Of a stretch of 64,000 nucleotides of DNA, positions 9,428 to 19,064 are shown piece by piece. Position 1 is the first letter of the stretch. Each line of letters begins with the position of its first letter. Source of the stretch: Anaerolineae bacterium (GTDB lineage Bacteria > Chloroflexota > Anaerolineae > 4572-78 > J111). The stretch is taken from NCBI GenBank assembly GCA_022071955.1, contig JAJVIM010000007.1:62001-126000 (forward strand), in the 5' to 3' direction. The position numbers and the translations under genes are program-made. The notes under the pieces were generated by a model. That model ran no database searches, was not told the DNA's origin, and saw nothing but the letters and a program-made list of their open reading frames with translations.

Positions 9428-11008
9428 CTAATTGGCCGATAACCCAAAATTCTGCGAGGTTACTTCTAAATTTTTGTTTGTTGGCCAATCAAGATAACCC
9501 AAAACCGTGCCATCTGGCAGAGTCATTAACCTGGTTTGAACCGCATCCCGATTAAAGGCAGCCAGGTCGGGGTCAAAAATTACAATTTTCAGGTTATCAT
9601 TGGCGGGGGTTACCAGAGAAATATCCTGTGGCGATACCACCAACTGCTGCGCCGTGGGAGCATTTTCGTTGATTTCCCACTTGGCCCCCACATCAAAAGG
9701 CACAACGTGATATTCGGGCAGGTAAAATTGCAGGTGATGCCAGTTGGCGGCCACAATAACGGTAGTTTTGGGATCAAAATTCCGCCTAATGGCGTCAAAC
9801 CGGTTCTGGAAATAGTTGTCGGTATTGGCAATGGTTGATTGGGTTAACAATCTGACCGTCTGCGTGTTCAGCGGATATTCCGGCATCAGCGTAAAAATTA
9901 CCAGGTTTACTAACGTAATGGCAGCCACCCCGGCGATCAGTGAACTATAATTGGTTGGCAACAGACGCCGCAGGCTTTCGGCGCTGATGAGCATCAGCCC
10001 CGGCAAGTAAACAAATGTTAGCCCCTGCTGCCCCATATGTGCCAGCAAATAAAATAAAATAGCCGGCACCATCCACAGCCCCAAAAACAGGAAACTATCC
10101 CAATCACGGGGCCACCGGCGCTGATAGAGACGATACGCGCCATAAACAACTGCCGGAATCACTGCCAGGCTCCAACCGTAGGTGGTGTACAGGGTTAATT
10201 TAATAATGTTGCGGTGTAACCCCACCCAACCGGCTCCCAAAAACAGGGATGTATTGCGCTGAAATTGTTCGCTGAAATCGCCGGTCACTTCCAGATATCT
10301 GGCGACGCCGCCACTCCAGCTCATCAGCGGGATAAACCAGGCCAGGCAAATAAGCGCCCCCAAAATAATGGCGACAAAGAACTTCCGCCAACCAACTCGC
10401 TTAATGGCAAACAGAATGAGCGGCGCTAAAAATACCAGCGTTTGCGGCCGCACCCCGCCCGCCACCGCCGACATAATCACTGCGGGGTACAGGTAGCGCA
10501 GGTCGCCGCGCATGGTTTCGTACAGCCACCAAACCGCGACAATCACCAACAACGCATCGAGGGTGTGCGGCAGAGCGATTTCGCCGTAAAACCAGAACAG
10601 GGGCGAAAATGCCAAAAACACGCTGGCAATTAGCCCGGTTGTTCGGCCAAACATGGCTTTTCCCAAAAAGAATAAGGCCACAACCGCCAGCGCGCTGGAA
10701 ATTACGCTAATCAGCACCAGCGTGGTTTGGGCATTGTTAAAAAAAGCATCTACCAGCCGCGTCAGCCAAACGTAACCAATGTAGCCGGGCGGGTGAGGCT
10801 GCCCCTTTGACAGATCAAACTCTTTAATGGCCATCGCAAAGTTAACCGAATCCCAGTGGTAAAGAATTTTGCTGACAAACAAGTAGCGGCTAACAATGAC
10901 GACGACAAACAAAACTCCGGTCACAAGCCAGTTGTTTTCAACAAGCTCAACGGCGGATTTTTTTACGGCAATATTTTGACTATCGGTTACGCTGGCAGTA
11001 TTTCTCAC
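9428..11008 (-). CDS. GT-C fold membrane glycosyltransferase (RgtA/PMT-like)
   Basis: A 526-residue membrane protein with an HWDSVNFAMAIKEFDLSKG motif in the first large outer loop. It is followed by QPHPPGYIGYVW, a pattern typical of RgtA/B/C/D-like and DUF2723-related GT-C proteins, where the Asp serves catalysis. About ten more helices follow, then a roughly 150-residue soluble C-terminus. The start is GTG 11008, preceded by AGGA. It lies 6 nt from the stop of the upstream membrane protein, so the two are probably co-translated. The polyprenol-phosphate-sugar synthase next door (8595-9365) would supply substrate. The acceptor is unknown. Confidence 0.75.
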   Translation of the reverse strand: MRNTASVTDSQNIAVKKSAVELVENNWLVTGVLFVVVIVSRYLFVSKILYHWDSVNFAMAIKEFDLSKGQPHPPGYIGYVWLTRLVDAFFNNAQTTLVLISVISSALAVVALFFLGKAMFGRTTGLIASVFLAFSPLFWFYGEIALPHTLDALLVIVAVWWLYETMRGDLRYLYPAVIMSAVAGGVRPQTLVFLAPLILFAIKRVGWRKFFVAIILGALICLAWFIPLMSWSGGVARYLEVTGDFSEQFQRNTSLFLGAGWVGLHRNIIKLTLYTTYGWSLAVIPAVVYGAYRLYQRRWPRDWDSFLFLGLWMVPAILFYLLAHMGQQGLTFVYLPGLMLISAESLRRLLPTNYSSLIAGVAAITLVNLVIFTLMPEYPLNTQTVRLLTQSTIANTDNYFQNRFDAIRRNFDPKTTVIVAANWHHLQFYLPEYHVVPFDVGAKWEINENAPTAQQLVVSPQDISLVTPANDNLKIVIFDPDLAAFNRDAVQTRLMTLPDGTVLGYLDWPTNKNLEVTSQNFGLSAN

Positions 11009-11014
11009 GGTATC

Positions 11015-12697
11015 CTATCTCTTAACCTGGTAGATGGTAACAGTTGGCAATGTATGAACAACCTGCAAATATGGGACAGAATTGGGGTCAAACTGGCCAA
11101 TTTGGCGCTCGGCCGGGCCGTAAAAAACATAATCCACACTGTAGTCAGCCAGTATTTTTTGGCGCTGGGTATCGGTTGTGGTTGGCGCAAAAAACTGGCC
11201 AACCATATCACTTTTGTTGAAAAAGTCAACGGTTTGGGCCCAATGGGCCAAAAAAGCGTGTGCGCCGGTTAGCGCCGGAATATACTGGCCAACAGTCATC
11301 GAACTGAGAACTACATTATCAGATTGAACATGGCCATCCAACCAGCCCAACCCGCTGACTTCATCGGTTGTTAGATAATACGGGTAGTCGTGGCGGCCCA
11401 GGTCGATGAAACGCCAGGCCCACAAATAAATGTTGGTTGGAATGACCAAAATGATCAGCCCCAAAATAACGGCGCGTTGAACGCCAGCCCGCGACCAGCC
11501 CATTTGCCAACGCCGGGTAATTTTTTGGACCAGCGGGATAATTGCAAAAAACAGAGCCTGGGTCGCCAAAATTGCAATTGGAATCTGCCAGCCGTTGAGC
11601 ATGTGGATTTGATAATCCGTGGGAATGTAATTGAGCGCAAAGTTGGCCACAAACCAGGCGTTAAGAAACAATGTTTTGTCATCCAGTCCGCTCAGCCGAA
11701 ATGGGTTTTCTTTGACAACCCAGAAAATCGCCAGCCAAAAAGTCGGTCCCAGCAGGATTAAAAGTTGGAGCGGGTTGGGGGTGTACACGCCGGCGTTAGC
11801 AAACTGAGCCAAAACATCTTTCCACAACGGATCAAGCGAGGTGAGCAGCACCGAATACAGGGCCGGCCACCATGAGATCACGCCGATGATCAGCATACTT
11901 TTGAGCATGTACCACGGCAGCCGCCGGTCTCGCAGCAGCAACAGCAGGGTGTAAAATCCCAAAATCCCGTAGACCAGCACCAGATCGTAGGCGTGCTGCC
12001 AGCCAAAAAACAGGGCGACCAAACCGGCAAAAACCGCATACTTGAGCTGTCGGCGCTGCTGTCCGCGCTGAACCAGATCAAAAACAAATACGTACAACGC
12101 CGCCGCAATAAAGTGTGGAAAAGCCAAAATATTGAAAAACGTATTTGGCTCGGAGACAAAAACCAGCAAAGGATAGGGCAGTTCGCCGCCGGCGACGGTG
12201 TATTTTAAAACCACCAGCAGCCAGCCCACACCGCCGGCAAACACAATCAGCAAAAAGGCGGTGCGGCGCATCAACCGGTCGGCAAAATACCAACTGCAAA
12301 TCCGATAAGCCAGCACCAAAAACAAGGTGGTGGCCACCAATCGCAACAGTTGGAACATTACCGCATAACTTACGCCCAGCAGCGCCGCCAGCCGGCCCAT
12401 GCTCCACCACAACAAATTAAAAAAGACCGGCGCGTTTGGTTCGGGGGTGAGTTTGTTGGCCGACAAATTGGCGGTGGTTAGCTCGCGCATCCACGAAAAA
12501 TATTGCATATGGTCGGGGACATTGACCATAATGCCCATGAATTGTTTATCGGCCGGCGTGGTCAGATAAGCAAACAGGTAAGGCAAGCTGGTAACAACCA
12601 GCACAAATAACAATGTGCCGGCCACAAAACCCCATTCAGATTTTTCTGTGGCTACAGACCAGGTAACAGGTTGATTTTTACTTTTGGCCAGGTTCAT
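11015..12697 (-). CDS. Polytopic membrane protein, probable GT-C glycosyltransferase
   Basis: 560 residues with about a dozen hydrophobic helices. The first outer loop (VNVPDHMQYFSWMRELTTAN) has the acidic DH pair expected of GT-C enzymes. A soluble domain of about 100 residues closes the protein (SMTVGQYIPALTGAHAFLAHW onward). I do not recognise a named subfamily. Its position between two other GT-C proteins, in the same direction and with short spacing, supports a role in polyprenol-phosphate-dependent sugar transfer outside the membrane. No strong ribosome site precedes ATG 12697. Confidence 0.6.
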   Translation of the reverse strand: MNLAKSKNQPVTWSVATEKSEWGFVAGTLLFVLVVTSLPYLFAYLTTPADKQFMGIMVNVPDHMQYFSWMRELTTANLSANKLTPEPNAPVFFNLLWWSMGRLAALLGVSYAVMFQLLRLVATTLFLVLAYRICSWYFADRLMRRTAFLLIVFAGGVGWLLVVLKYTVAGGELPYPLLVFVSEPNTFFNILAFPHFIAAALYVFVFDLVQRGQQRRQLKYAVFAGLVALFFGWQHAYDLVLVYGILGFYTLLLLLRDRRLPWYMLKSMLIIGVISWWPALYSVLLTSLDPLWKDVLAQFANAGVYTPNPLQLLILLGPTFWLAIFWVVKENPFRLSGLDDKTLFLNAWFVANFALNYIPTDYQIHMLNGWQIPIAILATQALFFAIIPLVQKITRRWQMGWSRAGVQRAVILGLIILVIPTNIYLWAWRFIDLGRHDYPYYLTTDEVSGLGWLDGHVQSDNVVLSSMTVGQYIPALTGAHAFLAHWAQTVDFFNKSDMVGQFFAPTTTDTQRQKILADYSVDYVFYGPAERQIGQFDPNSVPYLQVVHTLPTVTIYQVKR

Positions 12698-12740
12698 GCC
12701 GCGTACCTTTTTGTAACTGACTTGACTCTTGCCCCGTTCA

Positions 12741-14282
12741 TTACGTGGTCAGGGTTTGGGTTGAAGGCTGAGCAGATGACTGCGCATCGGACTCAACCGC
12801 AAATTTGGCCGGGAGCCGGCTGGCCAGCCACCAGCTCACCCCCAGCAGTACCAGCAGTACCAGCAGTGGGATGAGGCTGCTCACGCCGCGGAAGCCTAAT
12901 ATTGTGCCGATATTTCTGGCAATATTACCCGCCAGCCAGTTGGGCAGGGCGTAGTCCAGCAGAGGGAAGGGGATGGTGTCTGGGGGGAAGGCCTGTTCGG
13001 CCAGCGTCAGCCCCCACAGGGCCACCAGCGACCAGCCGCCCAACACCCCGGCCAAAACTTTTAGCCACAACCGGCCGCCCCATTTTAAAAACAGCAGCAC
13101 CAGCGGCAGCGCAAAAAAGGGCAACATCGGCAGCAGGTAGCGCGGGCCAACGGCAAAACCGCCCCACCACATACTCGACGAGGCATTGAACAGATAAATG
13201 GTCAAGGAACTGGCAACCGCCACCAAAAATTCGGCGCGATATTGGCCGGATTGCCACCACAGCCAAAAGCCGGGAAACGCCAGCAGCAAAATCGGCGACA
13301 GAAAAAACAGGCCGCGAAAAACGCCAAAAGTGATGCCCCACATTGCGGCCGGGTGGGGCAGCGTCAGGCTCATAAAACCGGTGTGGTGCTGGTTTACCCA
13401 CAACTCTGAGTAGCTGTACCCCAGATTGAGCGGCCCGCCAAAAATGGCGTTGTTGTAAACCATCCACAAAGTGGCCACAATGGCCCCGGCTAAAATAGTC
13501 CAGCCAATTTGCAGCCAACGTCTCTGCCTGACCAGTACATAAAATGTATACAAAAATATAATACCGACCATCACCGCTGTTGGGTACTCGGTGACCACGC
13601 TGTAGCCCAGCAGCAAGCCAATGGCCAGCAGCGCCCCTACCGACAAATGCTCCCGGCGCGTAAACGCCAGATAAAATGCGCCAAACAACAACGCGGTGCT
13701 CAATTGGTGGCCGTAAAACGCCCCGGCATAAGCAAAGGCCGGTGTCAGCAGGCCATAAATCAACACTGTAATCAGCCGGGGCCACATCGGTGCGACAAAC
13801 GCCGCCAACAGGCTATATAAAAGAACGCCTAAAATTGCGGTAGGCACAGCCGCCACAAAAAAAGTGAGCACAACCTGGGCCAGCGCAAAACGCACTTTTT
13901 CTTTATAGATGCCGGAGCCTTCGGCGCGCAAAGTGGATTGGAACGACTCGCTGTTAGACAATTTGGCCACAAAACCGTCGAGCACCGGCAGGTTGAGCGC
14001 AACCTTCAGACCGGCGTAAAAAGGCATCGCCAAAAACGCGGCCCCGGGCGCTTTATCGCTGTAATAGTGCTCGCCAACTTTGGCATAATCAACGGTGTTC
14101 TGCACATATTTATCAATTTGAAAGGTGCCATCATCAACTACAGCCACAATCATGTTCAAACGAGAATTCTGGTTGGGGTCGGCCCAGCGCGGAAAGATGT
14201 AGGTATAACACAAGAGCAACACCAAAAAAATAAAACTCTGGTTTATATGCTCTTGCTTGATTCCCCCCAACAATCGTTTCAT
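12741..14282 (-). CDS. Polytopic membrane protein, probable GT-C/GT39-type glycosyltransferase
   Basis: 513 residues. After the first helix comes NSRLNMIVAVVDDGTFQID, then YVQNTVDYAKVGEHYYSDKA. The VDDGTFxID...DYxxxxxHYYSDKAPG pattern recurs in a family of bacterial membrane proteins usually called glycosyltransferase 39-like. About eleven further helices follow and the C-terminus is short. It is the first of three GT-C-type genes read toward the polyprenol-phosphate sugar synthase at 8595. The ATG at 14282 follows a purine-rich GGCGGAAGGA. Substrate and acceptor are unknown. Confidence 0.65.
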   Translation of the reverse strand: MKRLLGGIKQEHINQSFIFLVLLLCYTYIFPRWADPNQNSRLNMIVAVVDDGTFQIDKYVQNTVDYAKVGEHYYSDKAPGAAFLAMPFYAGLKVALNLPVLDGFVAKLSNSESFQSTLRAEGSGIYKEKVRFALAQVVLTFFVAAVPTAILGVLLYSLLAAFVAPMWPRLITVLIYGLLTPAFAYAGAFYGHQLSTALLFGAFYLAFTRREHLSVGALLAIGLLLGYSVVTEYPTAVMVGIIFLYTFYVLVRQRRWLQIGWTILAGAIVATLWMVYNNAIFGGPLNLGYSYSELWVNQHHTGFMSLTLPHPAAMWGITFGVFRGLFFLSPILLLAFPGFWLWWQSGQYRAEFLVAVASSLTIYLFNASSSMWWGGFAVGPRYLLPMLPFFALPLVLLFLKWGGRLWLKVLAGVLGGWSLVALWGLTLAEQAFPPDTIPFPLLDYALPNWLAGNIARNIGTILGFRGVSSLIPLLVLLVLLGVSWWLASRLPAKFAVESDAQSSAQPSTQTLTT

Positions 14283-14363
14283 TCCTTCCGCCTTTTTAGG
14301 TTAACTGTGGTAGACAACGCCCCGGGTTGAAAGCAAATTTACCCTCAACCCGGGGTAATATTT

Positions 14364-15341
14364 TTAGCTGCGATACCCGTGCGGGTGAGATTGATGCCAG
14401 TTCCAGGCGCTCTGGATGATGTCTCGCAGGTTGGGATACTGAGGCTCCCAACCCAACTCGCGCCGAATTTTGTCGCTGGAGGCGATAAGTACGTCCGGGT
14501 CGCCGGGGCGGCGGGCCACTACCTGAGCCGGAATGGGATGGCCGGTGATGTTTCGGGCCATCTCAATAACTTCTTTCACGCTGAAGCCCTGGCCGTTGCC
14601 GAGGTTGTACGTGCGGCTGCCGTTATCCAGCGCGCGCAACGCCAAAATATGCGCCTGCGCCAGATCCAGCACGTGAACATAATCGCGCACGCACGAGCCG
14701 TCGGGGGTGGGATAGTCATCGCCAAAAATTTTTATGCTGTCGCGCTGGCCCAGAGCCACCTGCAAAACAATTGGGATCAGGTGCAGTTCCGGGCTGTGGT
14801 CTTCGCCGCGGGTTTCCGAAGCGCCGGCCGCGTTAAAATAACGCAGGGCGGCGTAGCGAAAATTCTGGGTGCGATCCAGCCAGTAAAGGTACCGTTCCAG
14901 AATGAACTTTGATTCGCCGTAGGGGCTGCCGGGCACAATCCGCTCGGTTTCGGTAATGGGCATTTTTTCCGGGTCGTCAAACAGGTTGGCCGTGGATGAT
15001 AAGATGAATTTGTGAACATCGTACTTGAGAGCAGTCTGGAGCAAATTCAGGCCGTTGGTGATGTTTTCGCCCAGGTACAAAAAGGGTTTTTCCATCGATT
15101 CGCCCACCAGCGTGTGCGAGGCAAAATGCATAATGGCTTCCGGCCGGTGCGTGTTGAACACAGCCTCAACCGCGGCCAGATTGGCCAGATCGCCCTGAAC
15201 AAACGTGGCGTCGGGATGAACAGCCTCGGCGTGGCCCTGATACAGATTATCAAAAACGACAACGTCTTCACCCTGCTTCACTAACTGCTCAACCACAATA
15301 CTGCCAATATAGCCGGCGCCGCCGGTCACCAAAATTTTCAT
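14364..15341 (-). CDS. galE: UDP-glucose 4-epimerase
   Basis: 325 residues, normal for GalE. The Rossmann motif TGGAGYIGS is at the N-terminus. The catalytic Ser and the YxxxK pair appear in LSSTANLF and [11 protein letters not shown], and RYFNAAGA and [18 protein letters not shown] are family-specific. It interconverts UDP-glucose and UDP-galactose (or the N-acetyl forms) and so feeds galactose-type donors to the surrounding glycosyltransferases. It is the first gene behind one of three copies of the conserved 55-bp promoter module (15374-15428); the predicted leader is about 25 nt and holds an AGGAG site. That suggests galE and the genes to its left form a separately controlled unit. Confidence 0.95.
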   Translation of the reverse strand: MKILVTGGAGYIGSIVVEQLVKQGEDVVVFDNLYQGHAEAVHPDATFVQGDLANLAAVEAVFNTHRPEAIMHFASHTLVGESMEKPFLYLGENITNGLNLLQTALKYDVHKFILSSTANLFDDPEKMPITETERIVPGSPYGESKFILERYLYWLDRTQNFRYAALRYFNAAGASETRGEDHSPELHLIPIVLQVALGQRDSIKIFGDDYPTPDGSCVRDYVHVLDLAQAHILALRALDNGSRTYNLGNGQGFSVKEVIEMARNITGHPIPAQVVARRPGDPDVLIASSDKIRRELGWEPQYPNLRDIIQSAWNWHQSHPHGYRS

Positions 15342-15373
15342 AGCAACAAGTTTCTCCTGTTCGTTGTGAAATT

Positions 15374-15428
15374 AGTGTAATAATATTTAATTATGACGTA
15401 ATGTGAAAATACTTAGAGAAAAGTTAGA
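15374..15428 (-). promoter_or_regulatory. Conserved 55-bp promoter module, copy upstream of galE
   Basis: Read on the minus strand, four half-sites start exactly 11 bp apart: TCTAAC (15428), TCTAAG (15417), TCACAT (15406), CATAAT (15395). The -10-like hexamer TACACT covers 15379-15374. Two other spacers (35693-35747 and 38993-39047) show the same elements at the same offsets. Eleven-bp spacing puts all half-sites on one face of the helix, as for PhoB/OmpR-type activators. The binding protein is not identified. Confidence 0.75.
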
Positions 15429-15441
15429 GTTTTAGGGGCGA

Positions 15442-16647
15442 TCATTGACGTCGAACCAGAGCCGCGTTGTAGCAATCATCCAGTGGCAGGCAGGCCGAGC
15501 GATAATCGTACGTGGACTGGATGAGCTGCCGGCCGTTTTCCCCCAGAGTGCGGGCAAGCTGGTGGTCGTTTAACAGTTGCAGGGCGGCGTTAGCAAAATC
15601 CTGCGGGGAATCGGCCACCAAAAGGTGTTGGCCAGATTCAACGGCAATGCCCTCGCAGCCAATGGTGGTGGAAACCATCGGCAACTCCTGCGCCAGCGCG
15701 TTGAGGATTTTTACGCGCATACCGCCGCCGGCGCGCAGCGGAACAATCATTACGCCGGCGTTTTCATAATAGGGGGCCGGATCATCCACGTAGCCGGTCA
15801 CATTAACGCCGAGGCCGGCCTCGTTGTAAGCCAGAACTTCGGGGGGCGGTTTGGCCCCTACCACATCAAAAACGGCATCCGGGCATTTGGCCCGGATCAG
15901 CGGCCAAACTTCGCGCAGAAACCATAAAATCCCATCGATGTTGGGCGGCCAGAACATGGTGCCAATGTGCAGAATGTGATTGGCGGCGGGCTGCCGTTTC
16001 ACGGGGGCCACTTCGTCGGTGTCAACGGCAATGGGAATAATGGTGACATTTTTGAGTGGCTGGCCGGCGGCCTCTTCCAACGCGGCGGTATCTTCCTGGC
16101 TCACGGCCAGTACGCCTTCAAACTGACGGCAAATGTTGCCCTCGTAGGTTTTGAGCAACTGCCAATCTCGTTTGAGCAGCCATTTTTTTGGCCCCTGGCT
16201 CATGGTGGCCCACAGGCGCTGGTACAGCAGCCACAGGGCGTTGTGGGCATCCAGCACTTTGGCCGCACCCGGTACCCGGGCCGCGTACTGGGCCATGTTG
16301 AGCTGATCGGCGTGTACGATGTCAAACTTCGTTTCGCCGGCCAGCCGGTCGATGAGCTGGCGCATTTCGGCCCGGTCATCGCGGATCATTAAAAAGGGTT
16401 GGCCGCTGAGCAGGCTGCGCAGCATATACCAGCCGTCGCGCAATGCGCCGCGTTTCATCGGCACGGTGTGAACAGCGTGGCAGTAGGCGGCCAAAGCTTC
16501 AATTTCAACAGATTGATCGCCGCGCACAAAAGATACCAGCGTTACCTGATGGTGCTGGGCCAGATATTTGATCACGTTCCAGGTTTTTACTTTGGGGCCG
16601 CTGTCGGGCGGAAAAGGCAGAACTTGGGTGAGCAGCAAAACTTTCAT
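15442..16647 (-). CDS. GT4 glycosyltransferase (TIGR03087-like sugar transferase)
   Basis: 401 residues with the two-Rossmann GT-B fold. The N-terminal donor-side signature is LLLTQVLPFPPDSGPKVKTW. The C-terminal half has HIGTMFWPPNIDGILWF, VTGYVDDPAPYYENAGVMI and VPLRAGGGMRVKILNALA, the last being the GGGxRxKxLEAxA block that binds the nucleotide sugar. It resembles sugar transferases of exopolysaccharide systems and is soluble or peripheral at the inner face of the membrane. The start overlaps the stop of the upstream GT2 gene by 4 nt (ATGA), indicating translational coupling. Two more genes of nearly the same type lie at 19065 and 61146. Specificity is unknown. Confidence 0.85.
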   Translation of the reverse strand: MKVLLLTQVLPFPPDSGPKVKTWNVIKYLAQHHQVTLVSFVRGDQSVEIEALAAYCHAVHTVPMKRGALRDGWYMLRSLLSGQPFLMIRDDRAEMRQLIDRLAGETKFDIVHADQLNMAQYAARVPGAAKVLDAHNALWLLYQRLWATMSQGPKKWLLKRDWQLLKTYEGNICRQFEGVLAVSQEDTAALEEAAGQPLKNVTIIPIAVDTDEVAPVKRQPAANHILHIGTMFWPPNIDGILWFLREVWPLIRAKCPDAVFDVVGAKPPPEVLAYNEAGLGVNVTGYVDDPAPYYENAGVMIVPLRAGGGMRVKILNALAQELPMVSTTIGCEGIAVESGQHLLVADSPQDFANAALQLLNDHQLARTLGENGRQLIQSTYDYRSACLPLDDCYNAALVRRQ

Positions 16648-17558
16648 TGAGCTTTATTCAACTCCGCAGCAAGATGTTTTAGCGAAACCACCGGGCGGCC
16701 GTAGCGCCCACCGGTCACAAATCGAAGCAAGCCATGAATACCAATTTTGATCGCAGTCAGGCCGTAGATCAACATTTTTAAAAGTTGAGCCTGGCCGGGG
16801 CCATAATGTTTTCTGAAAAAACGCACCCGGCTGCGATACAGATCGGCTTCCCGGCCGGTGCGCCGGCCCCGGCTACTGGCCCCGCCCAAATGAACAACCC
16901 GGGCGAGCGGCTGGTACCACACCTGCCAGCCGGCGGCCTGCATGGCGTAACACCAATCCACCTCTTCGGCGTACATAAAGTAGCCTTCGTCCAGCCCACC
17001 CACCTGCAGAAACGCCGCGCGGCTCACCAGCAGGCAGGCGCCTTCAACATAATCAACAATTTGCGGGCCGGCGTCTTCGGCGGGGCCGCGGCTGGGGTAG
17101 GTGTTGCCGTACAGGGCGCGGCCAAGGCCGGTTAAAATTAAAAATTCCTGCCACAGACCGGGAAACGCGGTGAAGGACGCCTGAAATGAGCCATCGGCAT
17201 TGCGCAACTGAGCGCCAACAATACCGGCTTGCGGCTGTTGCCGGGCCACAGCCAGCAACGCCTGGAGCGCACCGGGCGTAGCAAAGGCATCGCTGTTCCA
17301 CAGCAAAAAGTAGTCGCTCTGGGCCACATGCATGGCCTGATTGTTGGCCCGGGCAAAACCTACATTTGACGAGTTGGCAATTACCCGAACTGTGGGGTAA
17401 TTCTGGCGGAGCATGGCCACGCTGTCATCGGTGGAGGCGTTATCAACCACAATAATTTCCAGCGACAGCCCGTCGGCATGCTCCACAATTGAATCGACGC
17501 ATTGGGCCAGCAGATCGCGCGTATTCCAGTTGACGATGATTACGGAAATATCAACCAT
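16644..17558 (-). CDS. GT2 glycosyltransferase (rhamnosyltransferase/WbbL-like)
   Basis: 304 residues from ATG 17558. Two nucleotides upstream is the TAA stop of the O-antigen polymerase gene, and a longer reading to 17585 would overlap that gene. Motifs are VDISVIIVNWNTRDLL, IIVVDNASTDDSV, ANSSNVGFARANNQAM and LLWNSDAF, followed by YFMYAEEVDWCYAMQAAGW, the ED-type active-site block of WbbL-like rhamnosyltransferases. It adds one sugar to the growing lipid-linked oligosaccharide in the cytoplasm. The 4-nt overlap with the next GT4 gene points to co-translation. The donor could be dTDP-rhamnose, but no rml genes are in the window. Confidence 0.85.
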   Translation of the reverse strand: MVDISVIIVNWNTRDLLAQCVDSIVEHADGLSLEIIVVDNASTDDSVAMLRQNYPTVRVIANSSNVGFARANNQAMHVAQSDYFLLWNSDAFATPGALQALLAVARQQPQAGIVGAQLRNADGSFQASFTAFPGLWQEFLILTGLGRALYGNTYPSRGPAEDAGPQIVDYVEGACLLVSRAAFLQVGGLDEGYFMYAEEVDWCYAMQAAGWQVWYQPLARVVHLGGASSRGRRTGREADLYRSRVRFFRKHYGPGQAQLLKMLIYGLTAIKIGIHGLLRFVTGGRYGRPVVSLKHLAAELNKAQ

Positions 17559-17559
17559 T

Positions 17560-19038
17560 TTATGAATGAGCCACCGCGGGAGCACCAGCTTTTGGCTCGG
17601 CCGGGAACATCAAATCGAGAACCGGGATAACCGCCATAAACAACCAACTGTACACCACATAATCAAACCCGGCAATGGTTTGGGTGTAGGTAAAGGGGAA
17701 GAGCCAGTCGCCAAACATCATCATCACCAAACAGGCCACGCTTCCGGCAAAGCTTATATTGGCCAATGCTTCAACAAAATCATAGCGACCCCGTAGCCGG
17801 ACACACACTTTGTACCCCTGCCAGATTAACGTAATAAAGAACCAAAAAACAAAAGCCAGGCCAAAAATACCGGTCTGCGCCAGAATATCAATGACGTTAT
17901 TGTGGGTTGCCATCGCATTATTGGGAAAATAAGACATGTAATACACAGCATAGCCAGCCGGGCCGGTGCCAAAAAGCAGATGTTTGCCGGTTACCGTCCA
18001 GTTCATTTCCCAGGCGGTCATGCGGGTGTTGCCGCTCTCGTTGGTCTCATTACCTAATACTGTGCCAAAATAATAATCAGAGTTCATCATTACATAAATG
18101 GCAGCAATTACTAACACAACCGCAAACAATTTTTTAGAGCGCATAAAGGCCAATATCGCCAGCACAATAATTGACGGCAACCAGCCGGCCATCCACCAAA
18201 CCTGGAGAACAAACCGAAAATATACCCATCCTCCGGCAATCAACAACAACGGCACTTTCCAACCCCAGAAGATATTATTGTTAAATAATACAAGTGCGGT
18301 CGCGATGACTACAACCCACATTGTAAACAACCCGTCATCATTAACCAGATAGATTGGGAAAAAACGAAACCTGAAGGCGATGCCAAGTACACCACCCACC
18401 AACACCAGCGCTACCATCCACTTAAATAACCTTATATCCCTAATGTAATTGACTACCAGTAAAAATACGCCGGGCAGCATCACCATTGTTAACGCCGATG
18501 CAATTTGGACAAATACAAATTTTTTACTCAGGTTGGCCGGGTCGGCTAGGGGGTCTCGGAGCAGACCGCTCCAGATAATAGAAAAAAACGTGATCGCCGC
18601 GAAGCCCAGCAGTGGTTTGTTTGCCGGAGCCGGGGCCAACGAAAACTTTTTATCAACAAAGATCATTTTGGCCAACCAATTGCCCACAAAAAACAGGGTG
18701 AGCAAAAAACTATCCACCAATCGGCTTTCAGTGCCGGTGGGCAAACTCAAGGGAATGAATAAGGCGGCAAACAGAATGATAACCGGCCCGTACTTTGGCC
18801 GAGGCATAACAAAATATAAACTGGCAATAGTGAGGGGCACGGCCAGTGCCGCCACAAGGTAAAGATAATTCATACCGCTAAGTACGCCCAACATGGGAGC
18901 CAGAAGCAGAACAACGACCAGCACACCAAACACCCACAAATTGCGGCGATATCTGCCCAGGAATTGAAAAATAGGCCATAATAATTTTACAATTGGGCCG
19001 GGTAACAACGATAATGGGTCGTCTAATAGCCTGTCCAT
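17560..19038 (-). CDS. O-antigen ligase/polymerase family membrane protein (Wzy-like)
   Basis: A polytopic membrane protein of 492 residues from ATG 19038, which has AGGAAGG 10 nt upstream. A TTG at 19047 is possible but only 1 nt from that site. About a dozen helices are visible. The signature loop near residue 370 is LLFGTGPAGYAVYYM followed by ATHNNVIDILAQTGIFGLAF, the 'THN..l..l...G..G' block of the Wzy_C/O-antigen ligase family. Unlike the family member at 2825 it has no TPR tail and it sits among the assembly glycosyltransferases and the flippase, so it is the better candidate for the repeat-unit polymerase. Confidence 0.8.
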   Translation of the reverse strand: MDRLLDDPLSLLPGPIVKLLWPIFQFLGRYRRNLWVFGVLVVVLLLAPMLGVLSGMNYLYLVAALAVPLTIASLYFVMPRPKYGPVIILFAALFIPLSLPTGTESRLVDSFLLTLFFVGNWLAKMIFVDKKFSLAPAPANKPLLGFAAITFFSIIWSGLLRDPLADPANLSKKFVFVQIASALTMVMLPGVFLLVVNYIRDIRLFKWMVALVLVGGVLGIAFRFRFFPIYLVNDDGLFTMWVVVIATALVLFNNNIFWGWKVPLLLIAGGWVYFRFVLQVWWMAGWLPSIIVLAILAFMRSKKLFAVVLVIAAIYVMMNSDYYFGTVLGNETNESGNTRMTAWEMNWTVTGKHLLFGTGPAGYAVYYMSYFPNNAMATHNNVIDILAQTGIFGLAFVFWFFITLIWQGYKVCVRLRGRYDFVEALANISFAGSVACLVMMMFGDWLFPFTYTQTIAGFDYVVYSWLFMAVIPVLDLMFPAEPKAGAPAVAHS

Positions 19039-19064
19039 TTGATTCAATCCTTCCTGGCGACTAT

